Part shown: positions 7,227 to 12,848 of the stretch, in pieces
How positions within the stretch are numbered: the stretch's first letter is position 1
Layout of the letters: every line of letters begins with the position of its first letter
Source: Opitutaceae bacterium
GTDB lineage: Bacteria > Verrucomicrobiota > Verrucomicrobiia > Opitutales > Opitutaceae
NCBI GenBank assembly: GCA_025352845.1
Contig: JANXSC010000363.1
Location: forward strand, 1-12,848
DNA: 12,848 bases
Reading direction: 5' to 3'
Made by a program: the position numbers and the translations under genes
Notes under the pieces: generated by a model
The model's input: only the letters and a program-made list of their open reading frames with translations
What the model was told of the DNA's origin: nothing
Database searches by the model: none

Positions 7227-7919
7227 ATGCTGACTGCACAGGAATGGAACTGGCGCACCGACGGTCCCGCCCCGCGCCGAAGCGAAACGGCGTGCGAGCC
7301 TGATCCGACGGTGTGGTTCGCCCGCGCGCCCGCCCCTCCGGAGCTGGCCGCGCAACTGAGCGCGTGGCAGTCGCCGGACGAGCGGGCCCGACAAAATCGT
7401 TTCCAGCAACACGAGGATCGGCAGCGGTTCTTGATCGCGCGCGGGCTCCTCCGCGTTCTCGCCGCCCGGCATCTGGGCATTCCGCCGGCGGCCGTGGCAT
7501 TCGCCTACGGCCCTTTTGGCAAACCGCACTTGGCAGAAAAAAATAGCCGCACGCCATGGCACTTCAATGTTTCCCACTCGGGCGACTTGGTCGTGCTCGC
7601 CGTGAGCCATACGCACGAAATCGGAGTCGACGTGGAGCGCGTGCGGGCAGGGGACGATTGGGATGATGTCGCCCGCACGATTTTCGATTCGACCCAACAC
7701 GCCCAGTGGAGCCGGCTGCCCCAGCCCGAGCGAACCGACACCTTTCTCCGGGCGTGGACCCGCCGGGAGGCGGCGCTCAAGGCCCTCGGCCTCGGCCTCG
7801 CGGCGGAGGATATCCCCGCTTGGCTGGCTCGGGTAACGACCCGCGAACTCAAACTGCCCTCCGGCTACGTCGGAGCGTTGGCGACGCACGCCGGCCAGAT
7901 TTTTCCACAACCGCCCTGA
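7227..7919 (+). CDS. 4'-phosphopantetheinyl transferase, Sfp type
   Basis: Transfers the phosphopantetheine arm of coenzyme A to a serine of a carrier protein, activating fatty acid, polyketide or non-ribosomal peptide synthases. The 230-residue length is typical of the monomeric two-lobed Sfp type. Visible motifs are RFLIARGLLR (67-76), GPFGKPHLA (95-103), FNVSHSGDLVVLAVS (113-127), and EIGVDVERV (131-139) with Mg ligands D135 and E137. The last is WTRREAALKALGLGL (177-191) with E181 and K185; the usual Lys before that Glu is Arg here. The start at 7227 is fixed from the left by an in-frame stop at 7218-7220, and no Shine-Dalgarno is visible. No carrier protein or PKS/NRPS gene adjoins, so its target is elsewhere. 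It converges with the isomerase-like gene, only one base separating the stop codons. Confidence 0.9.
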   Translation: MLTAQEWNWRTDGPAPRRSETACEPDPTVWFARAPAPPELAAQLSAWQSPDERARQNRFQQHEDRQRFLIARGLLRVLAARHLGIPPAAVAFAYGPFGKPHLAEKNSRTPWHFNVSHSGDLVVLAVSHTHEIGVDVERVRAGDDWDDVARTIFDSTQHAQWSRLPQPERTDTFLRAWTRREAALKALGLGLAAEDIPAWLARVTTRELKLPSGYVGALATHAGQIFPQPP

Positions 7920-7920
7920 T

Positions 7921-8733
7921 TCAGGAAAACACCCGTCGCAGATACTCCAGACTCCGCGCCGCGATCGCCTCGGGGCCTTCGTCGAAATTGAAGACCTCGA
8001 CGGACACCATGCCATCATAGCCGACTTCCTTGAGTGCGGCAGCGATGGGCACGAAATCAACGGGCCCGAAGCCGGGGCCTTTCAGATTTTTGTCGTTGGC
8101 ATGCACATAGGCGAAGTGTCCGCGGCTCTCGCGGATGATCTGCGGGATGGGTTTCGCCTCGTGACTCATGGCGCGGACATCGAGGATCGCCTTGAAATTG
8201 GGCGACGGCAGCTCGCGCGTGAAACGAACCGCGTCGGCGGCGGTGTTGATGAAATCGGTGTCCTCCAGCGGGAGCGGCTCCAGGCAAATCGTGATCCCGC
8301 GGCGCTCGGCGAGCTGCACCGACGCCCGGAACACATCACGCGCCCAACCCCACGCCTGCGCCGGCGTCACACCGGGCAGAAGGCTGCGCTGTTTCGGTGA
8401 ACCAACGACGATCGTCTGACCACCGAGGTCGGCGCAAAAATCCACGAGCGCGCAAAGATAGTCCGCCGTGCTCTGGCGCGTCGCCGCGTCGGGCGACGTG
8501 AGGTATAGCCCCTCCGTCGAAGCCAGCACCCAATGGATACCCGAGATCGCGATGCCGGCTTGTGCGGCGGCGGCGCGAATACGCGTGCGTTCGGCAGCGG
8601 AAATATCCGTCACGTATTTCGCCAGCGTAAACGGCGCGATCTCCACCGCGTCATAGCCAAGGCGCGCACAATGGGCGAAGATGTCCTCGATTTTCCAGTC
8701 GCGGAAGATCTCGTTGCAGATGCCGAACTTCAT
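7921..8733 (-). CDS. Hydroxypyruvate isomerase-like / sugar phosphate isomerase-epimerase (TIM barrel)
   Basis: A xylose-isomerase-like TIM-barrel protein (AP endonuclease 2 superfamily). Members interconvert keto and aldo sugars, sugar acids or their phosphates with a divalent metal. The 270-residue product begins MKFGICNEIFRDWKIEDIF, and the likely metal ligands are E152 (ICLEPLPLED), D185 (AILDVRAMSH), H211 (YVHANDKN) and E246 (MVSVEVF). It has no signal peptide, so it is probably cytoplasmic. The frame is open to 8766, overlapping the upstream gene's end, but the Met at 8733 begins the first barrel strand and leaves a 20-bp gap. It is the last gene of the apparent sorA-sorB-isomerase-isomerase run. 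The exact substrate is unknown; a deoxy-sugar or inosose-type epimerase is equally possible. Confidence 0.8.
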   Translation of the reverse strand: MKFGICNEIFRDWKIEDIFAHCARLGYDAVEIAPFTLAKYVTDISAAERTRIRAAAAQAGIAISGIHWVLASTEGLYLTSPDAATRQSTADYLCALVDFCADLGGQTIVVGSPKQRSLLPGVTPAQAWGWARDVFRASVQLAERRGITICLEPLPLEDTDFINTAADAVRFTRELPSPNFKAILDVRAMSHEAKPIPQIIRESRGHFAYVHANDKNLKGPGFGPVDFVPIAAALKEVGYDGMVSVEVFNFDEGPEAIAARSLEYLRRVFS

Positions 8734-8753
8734 GGTCGAGGGATGCGCGCCGC

Positions 8754-9635
8754 TCACACGTCGCAAATCCGCACACCCTGGGCGAGTGCGGCAATCTTGT
8801 CGCTGCCCGTGGGAATGAACTCCTGGCCAACGAAGCCCTTGTAGCCGAGGTCGAGCAACGCGCGCATGATCGGCGCGTAGTTGATCTCCTGCGTATCATC
8901 GATCTCGTTGCGACCGGGGACGCCGGCGGTGTGCACGTGGGCGATGTAGGGGAAGTGCTGCTTCAGCCGCGCGATCACGTCGCCGTGCATGATCTGCACG
9001 TGATAGATATCGAAGAGGACTTTCATCCGCTCCGAGCCAATGCGCCGGCAAATTTCCACGCTGCGTTCCATGTCGTCGCAGAAATAATCGGGGTGCCCCT
9101 TCATGTTCGTCGCGACCCGGGAGTTCAGCATCTCGAGGCAGAGCGTGACCTTTTTGTCCTCGGCGAAACCGACGATCCTTTTCAGGCCATCGACCATGTT
9201 GCGCATCGCCACCTCGTCGCTGAGGCCGCGGCGGAATCCGGAGAACGTGATCACGCGCTCCACACTGGCCGCGGCGCACTCCTCAATCCGTTTGCGCAAA
9301 ACCGTGAGGCATTCGTCGTGTTCCTCGGTGTGCGCAAAGCCCTTCGCGAAACCGTGGCTGCCGGCGATGGCGCAGGTGAGTCCGAGTTTTTTCAGCTCCG
9401 GCCAGAACTTTGGATCGCAGAGTTCAACCGACTGGAGGCCGAGCGACGCTGCATGGCGGGCGAGCTCGGGCACGGTGATCGGATTGAAACACCACGGCAC
9501 GACCGACTGGCGGATGCGTCCGTGTTGGATGCGATAGGGAGCGGGCTGCGCCTGCGCGTGGGCCACGAGGCCGAGCGTGGTGGTGGCCGCGAGAGTCTTG
9601 AGCGCGGAGCGGCGGGTGACGACGGGGGATTTCAT
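8754..9635 (-). CDS. Hydroxypyruvate isomerase-like TIM-barrel protein with twin-arginine leader
   Basis: A second xylose-isomerase-like barrel, closest in pattern to hydroxypyruvate isomerase (Hyi), which interconverts hydroxypyruvate and tartronate semialdehyde. The 293-residue product carries SVVPWCFNPI (45-54), CLEMLN (166-171, metal E168), LFDIYHVQIMHGD (207-219, D209 and H212), HVHTAGVPGRNEID (233-246) and GQEFIPTGSDK (270-280, E272). This order is shared with Hyi. Unlike classical Hyi it starts with TRRSALKTLAATTTLGLVAHAQAQ, a twin-arginine leader with an Ala-x-Ala site near residue 28, so it probably acts folded in the periplasm. The open frame begins with GTG at 9641, but GGAG at 9645-9648 is spaced 9 nt from the ATG at 9635 and only 3 from the GTG, favouring 9635. 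It lies 69 bp downstream of sorB and 20 bp upstream of the next isomerase-like gene. Confidence 0.85.
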   Translation of the reverse strand: MKSPVVTRRSALKTLAATTTLGLVAHAQAQPAPYRIQHGRIRQSVVPWCFNPITVPELARHAASLGLQSVELCDPKFWPELKKLGLTCAIAGSHGFAKGFAHTEEHDECLTVLRKRIEECAAASVERVITFSGFRRGLSDEVAMRNMVDGLKRIVGFAEDKKVTLCLEMLNSRVATNMKGHPDYFCDDMERSVEICRRIGSERMKVLFDIYHVQIMHGDVIARLKQHFPYIAHVHTAGVPGRNEIDDTQEINYAPIMRALLDLGYKGFVGQEFIPTGSDKIAALAQGVRICDV

Positions 9636-9704
9636 CGCCACGATCTCCGTCGAGCCGACGCGCGACGTCGAGCCTTTGGTGTGCGCGACGAGGAAAATAA
9701 ACGC

Positions 9705-10061
9705 CTACTTTTTTACCGGCGCAACGGACGCGGGAGCGGCGGGCAGTGAGCCATCGCGCTCGTTGCCGTAAGTCTTCACCAGATAGTCCACGAGCGCATC
9801 GACCGCCGCGTCGGGAATCGGCGCCCCGAAGGTCTTCTGCATTTTCACGACGGAAGATTTCCAATAGGCCCGCGACGAAACCGGCTGCGTCCGCACATAG
9901 TCCACGGAGTGGCACGTGTAGCAGTAGGTCGAAGCCAGCGCGAACCCCGGCAGCGGCGACTCCGCCAGACGCGCCGTTTCCGTCGGCAGTTTGATCTCGG
10001 CCGCGAACAGCCCGGCGACGACGGCCACCACGGAAAGGAGCACAACGGAAATGCGTTTCAT
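9705..10061 (-). CDS. sorB: Monohaem cytochrome c, sulfite dehydrogenase subunit B (SorB-like)
   Basis: A small periplasmic c-type cytochrome expected to take electrons from SorA during sulfite oxidation and pass them to the respiratory chain. The 118-residue product has an N-terminal signal segment (MKRISVVLLSVVAVVAGLFA), a single haem site CYTCH (47-51), and a probable distal Met74 in WKSSVVKMQKTFGAPIP. The stretch DAAVDALVDYLVKTYGNE is the terminal helix typical of SorB and related sulfite cytochromes. Its ATG overlaps the sorA stop as ATGA, and GGAGG at 10066-10070 inside the end of sorA is spaced 4 nt from it, indicating translational coupling. Reading from 10118 would bypass the signal peptide and overlap sorA further, so 10061 is preferred. 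The tail after residue 105 is Ala/Pro-rich. Confidence 0.85.
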   Translation of the reverse strand: MKRISVVLLSVVAVVAGLFAAEIKLPTETARLAESPLPGFALASTYCYTCHSVDYVRTQPVSSRAYWKSSVVKMQKTFGAPIPDAAVDALVDYLVKTYGNERDGSLPAAPASVAPVKK

Positions 10062-11305
10062 ACGGCCTCCACTTTCACCGGCTCGACGACGTTGCGCAGG
10101 TAGCCCGCCGGATTCCACAGCGGATCGAGCGGCTGCGATTCGCCGAGGCGGTTGAGCGCGCGGGCCATGAGCGTATGCGCACCGCGTTTGTCAGGCGTGA
10201 AACCGATCCGCCACTCGCGAAACGAATATTTCCCGAGATCCACGCCAAGCTCGGCGGCGCGCCACGAGCGGCCGCCATCACTCGAAAACGCCACCTCGCG
10301 AATTCCGTGGCCGCCATCGAACGCGATGCCGCGCACCGCCGTCTCGCGACCCGCTGGCACAGTCGCATTTGCCGCGAGGCTTGTGATAAACGAGCGCACC
10401 GTGAAGCGACAAATCGGTTCCGTCTGTTTCGCGGTCGTGCCGGGTTCGAGCGCATGCGCGGGCGTCGAGGCGACGCGGTAGGCCGTCGCCATCCAAAAGC
10501 CTGCGAAGGTGTGGTCGAGCACCTCGATGTCATCGAGATGTTTCACCCAATAAGTGCCGTAGTGCCCCGGCACGACGAGGCGCAGCGGGTAGCCGTTGAG
10601 CATCGGCAGGTCCGCGCCGTTCATCGCCCAGGCCAGCATCACCTCACCATCAAGTGCGTGATCGAGATCCAGAGCTTTGATGTAATCCGGCGTCGCCGGA
10701 ATCGGCGGACGGTCGAGCCCATTGAAAGAAACTTGTTTGGCGTCGGCACTCACGCCGGCCTTTTCCAAGACCGCGCGCAAAGGCACCCCGGTCCACCGTG
10801 CGTTGCCCATCGCGCCGTGCGAGAGCTGCCCGCCGTTGACGCGCGGCGTGAAGTGCCCGCGGCTGTTGCCCGAGCATTGATTGACGGCGACGATCTCCGC
10901 CGGCGGCGCGAGCCGTTTCAATTCGTCGAGCGAAAGCGAAAGCGGTGTCGCGACCTTGCCATGCACCCGCAATCGAAACGCGGCCGGATCGATCATGGTC
11001 GGGATGTCGCTGAGGTGATAACGGACGAAGAAGGCGTCGTTCGGTGTAAGCACGCTTTCGTTGAAAACAGAAAACGGAGTTTCCAGCTGCGGCGGCCGCG
11101 CCGTCAATTGGATGAGCGGGCGCTTCTGCGGATAGGCGACGAGCTCGCGCTCACCGTTTTCGAACGGCAACACGACACGATCCTCCGCGCCGAAGAGGCG
11201 CGCGACACTACCGGGCAGCGCCACGCCTGCGGCCAGCGCGCCCGCTGCGCCAAGAAATTTCCGGCGATCGATCGTGCGGGGCAACTCGGGGCGGGAGCGA
11301 TTCAT
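10058..11305 (-). CDS. sorA: Sulfite dehydrogenase molybdopterin subunit (SorA-like, sulfite oxidase family)
   Basis: Periplasmic molybdoenzyme that oxidises sulfite to sulfate and hands electrons to its partner cytochrome. The 415-residue product (SorA is about 400) opens with a twin-arginine leader, DRRKFLGAAGALAAGVALPG (13-32), for export of the folded cofactor-loaded protein. The Mo-pterin domain contains FFVRYHLSDIP (92-102), then VNQCSGNSRGHFTPRV (141-156), where Cys144 is the Mo ligand. GNARWTGVPLRAVLEKAGV (167-185) and LRLVVPGHYGTYWVKHLDDI (241-260) complete it. A C-terminal Mo-co dimerisation domain follows (about 300-405) with IREVAFSSDGGRSWRAAEL and PLDPLWNPAGY. There is no fused haem domain, as expected when a separate SorB is encoded, and sorB overlaps its stop codon. 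A sulfite oxidase/YedY-type (MsrP) relative is the main alternative; the SorB partner argues for SorA. Confidence 0.9.
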   Translation of the reverse strand: MNRSRPELPRTIDRRKFLGAAGALAAGVALPGSVARLFGAEDRVVLPFENGERELVAYPQKRPLIQLTARPPQLETPFSVFNESVLTPNDAFFVRYHLSDIPTMIDPAAFRLRVHGKVATPLSLSLDELKRLAPPAEIVAVNQCSGNSRGHFTPRVNGGQLSHGAMGNARWTGVPLRAVLEKAGVSADAKQVSFNGLDRPPIPATPDYIKALDLDHALDGEVMLAWAMNGADLPMLNGYPLRLVVPGHYGTYWVKHLDDIEVLDHTFAGFWMATAYRVASTPAHALEPGTTAKQTEPICRFTVRSFITSLAANATVPAGRETAVRGIAFDGGHGIREVAFSSDGGRSWRAAELGVDLGKYSFREWRIGFTPDKRGAHTLMARALNRLGESQPLDPLWNPAGYLRNVVEPVKVEAV

Positions 11306-11421
11306 CTGCTGTCACGTTGCAACGAGAAGCAGCGAGGGCAAGCGCCCGTTCTGGTCGTGGCGCAGCCCGAGATTGCCAAGCGTGCGCGCGCCATCCCATC
11401 GTAGGTCTTCCCTTTTTCCCC

Positions 11422-12813
11422 ATGAGCCTCCCCCACTCCGTTTCCCGTCGCACGTTTCTCAAATCCGCCGGTGCCGCCGCGCTGGCCGCGCCGTTCTTCG
11501 CCAAAAATCTCCACGCGCAGGCCCCGAGCCGCGTGCTCCGCCACGCGAGCTTCGGCACCGCCGGGATGGCCGCGAGCGACATAGAGGCCCTGACCAGCAA
11601 TCCCTTGGTAAAGCTCGTCGCCGTCGCCGACGTCGATCTCACACGCGCGGCGAAACTGAAGGAGAAGTTTCCCGACATCAAAATTTATCAGGACTGGCGC
11701 CAACTGCTCGACAAGGAGCAGAAGAATATCGACTCGGTGAACGTCACGGTGCCCGACCACATGCACGCGCCGATCGCGATGTCGGCGATGCAGCTCGGCA
11801 AGCATTGCTACTGCCAAAAGCCGCTCGCGCACGACATCTACGAGACGCGCATGCTCACGAACTACGCGCGCGAAAAGAAGCTCGTGACCCAGATGGGGAT
11901 CCAGATCCATTCCTACAAAGTTTACCGCCAGGCCGTCGCGATCGTGCAAAGCGGCGTCATCGGCAAGGTGAAGGAAGTGCACACTTGGAGCAGCAAGAAG
12001 TGGAGCGATGTCGGGGCGCCGCCGGAGAGAAAAGATCCCGTGCCGGAGGGCCTCAACTGGAATTTATGGCTCGGGACCGCCGTGGAGCGGCCGTTTGTGA
12101 GCGGTTACTATCATCCCGGCAACTGGCGCAAGCGGCTCGATTTCGGCACGGGCACGTTTGGCGACATGGGCTGCCACATTTTTGATCCCGTGTTCGAAGC
12201 GCTCGCGTTGACCGCGCCCCTTTCGCTGCGCTCCGAAGGGCCCGCGCCCGACAAGTGGAACTGGGCGATCAACGCGAACATCCACTACGTTTTCCCGGGC
12301 ACGCGATTCACCGAGGGAAATACCGTGAACGTGACCTGGTATGACGGCGACGCCCGTCCACCCAAGGAGATCAGTGCATTAATCGACGGGCCGGCAGCCG
12401 GGGATGTCACCTCGTTCGACGACTCCGGCAAGGCGCGGAAACGAAAGCAGGATCCCGACAATCAAGGCTCGATCATCATCGGCACCGCCGGCGTCCTCCA
12501 CGTCCCGCACGTCAGCACCCCGAAGCTCTACCCGGTGGAAAAGTTCAAGGACTACAAGCTCCCGCAACCGGAACAGGGCGACCACTGGGGAATCTTCTCC
12601 AACGCCTGCCTCAACGGCGGCAAGCTCCCCGGCGCAAATTTCGACTACTCAGGGCCGCTGACCGAATCAGTGATCCTGGGCAGCGTCGCGGTGCGCTACC
12701 CGCAGGCCACGTTGAACTGGAACGCGGCGAACCTGCAGTTCGACAACGAAAAATCCGCGAACCAATACGTGCGCCGCACGTATCGGAAGGGCTGGGAAGT
12801 GGCGGGGCTGTAA
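11422..12813 (+). CDS. Tat-exported Gfo/Idh/MocA family oxidoreductase
   Basis: A 463-residue NAD(P)-dependent oxidoreductase of the glucose-fructose oxidoreductase/inositol dehydrogenase family; substrates are usually sugars, inositols or their acids. SRRTFLKSAGAAALAAPFFA (8-27) followed by NLHAQA is a twin-arginine leader, so the enzyme likely works outside the cytoplasm with a tightly held cofactor. The Rossmann domain follows (about 38-165), with the nucleotide loop ASFGTAGMAASDIE (42-55) and VAVADVD (66-72). The catalytic motif is CQKPLAHDIYE (131-141), with Gln132 where many members have Glu before Lys133. The C-terminal domain has FGTGTFGDMGCHIFDPVFEA (241-260), holding the probable catalytic D248/H252 region. 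The start at 11422 is preferred because it places the RR leader at the N-terminus, though the frame is open from 11317. No Shine-Dalgarno is visible. It is divergent from sorA across 116 bp. Confidence 0.92.
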   Translation: MSLPHSVSRRTFLKSAGAAALAAPFFAKNLHAQAPSRVLRHASFGTAGMAASDIEALTSNPLVKLVAVADVDLTRAAKLKEKFPDIKIYQDWRQLLDKEQKNIDSVNVTVPDHMHAPIAMSAMQLGKHCYCQKPLAHDIYETRMLTNYAREKKLVTQMGIQIHSYKVYRQAVAIVQSGVIGKVKEVHTWSSKKWSDVGAPPERKDPVPEGLNWNLWLGTAVERPFVSGYYHPGNWRKRLDFGTGTFGDMGCHIFDPVFEALALTAPLSLRSEGPAPDKWNWAINANIHYVFPGTRFTEGNTVNVTWYDGDARPPKEISALIDGPAAGDVTSFDDSGKARKRKQDPDNQGSIIIGTAGVLHVPHVSTPKLYPVEKFKDYKLPQPEQGDHWGIFSNACLNGGKLPGANFDYSGPLTESVILGSVAVRYPQATLNWNAANLQFDNEKSANQYVRRTYRKGWEVAGL

Positions 12814-12848
12814 TCAAACGGGCGCGCGGAGTCGGATGGAGGGCGGGG

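Noticed and set aside
2441..11305. Sulfatase and SorAB as one sulfate-ester pathway
   Set aside because: A sulfatase releases sulfate, not sulfite, so its product is not a SorAB substrate, and the genes lie more than 6 kb apart with unrelated genes between.
10175..11404. 409-residue open frame on the plus strand opposite sorA
   Set aside because: Shadow of sorA, which has an intact Tat leader, Mo ligand Cys and coupling to sorB.
1..12848. CRISPR array, insertion sequence, prophage, toxin-antitoxin or other defence system
   Set aside because: No regularly spaced repeats, transposase, integrase, nuclease or phage protein is recognisable anywhere in the window.

Overview
This is a GC-rich, gene-dense bacterial chromosome segment. 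The gene set suggests a Verrucomicrobia-type organism, probably Opitutaceae-like. It combines a secreted S1 sulfatase, two xylose-isomerase-like TIM-barrel proteins (one with a twin-arginine leader), a Tat-exported Gfo/Idh/MocA oxidoreductase, a SorAB-type sulfite dehydrogenase, and dispersed repeats with a CTTCAG/CTGAAG core. The taxonomic call is inference from gene content and style; there is no rRNA or marker gene here to prove it.

Layout, left to right. Positions 1-258 (minus) carry the first ~57 codons of glgC. These break off abruptly near position 88 into sequence that reads, in another frame, like the C-terminal barrel of a TonB-dependent receptor; this is a chimeric join, either an assembly artefact or a rearrangement. 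glmS (441-2294, plus) is divergent from glgC. It converges on a secreted sulfatase (2441-3847, minus), with a REP-like inverted repeat between the two gene ends. The sulfatase is divergent from trpE (4012-5493, plus). A group-2-like sigma-70 factor (5695-6780, plus) follows with its own leader and Shine-Dalgarno. About 450 bp (6781-7226) has no recognised gene, and an Sfp-type phosphopantetheinyl transferase follows (7227-7919, plus).

The right part is a minus-strand gene train, transcribed sorA (11305-10058), sorB (overlapping by ATGA), a Tat-leader hydroxypyruvate-isomerase-like protein (9635-8754) and a cytoplasmic hydroxypyruvate/sugar-phosphate isomerase-like protein (8733-7921). It ends one base from the stop codon of the convergent phosphopantetheinyl transferase. 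A Tat-exported Gfo/Idh/MocA oxidoreductase (11422-12813, plus) is divergent from sorA.

Functionally, the left half is core metabolism: glycogen and amino-sugar synthesis, tryptophan synthesis and transcription. The right half is periplasmic redox and carbohydrate chemistry. SorAB would oxidise sulfite and pass electrons to a c-type cytochrome, while the TIM-barrel and Gfo/Idh proteins would act on sugars or sugar acids. I found no CRISPR array, insertion sequence, tRNA, rRNA or recognisable defence system. Nothing here amounts to a clearly new biological system; the best leads are the left-end chimera, the repeat element and the sulfite/sugar gene cluster.
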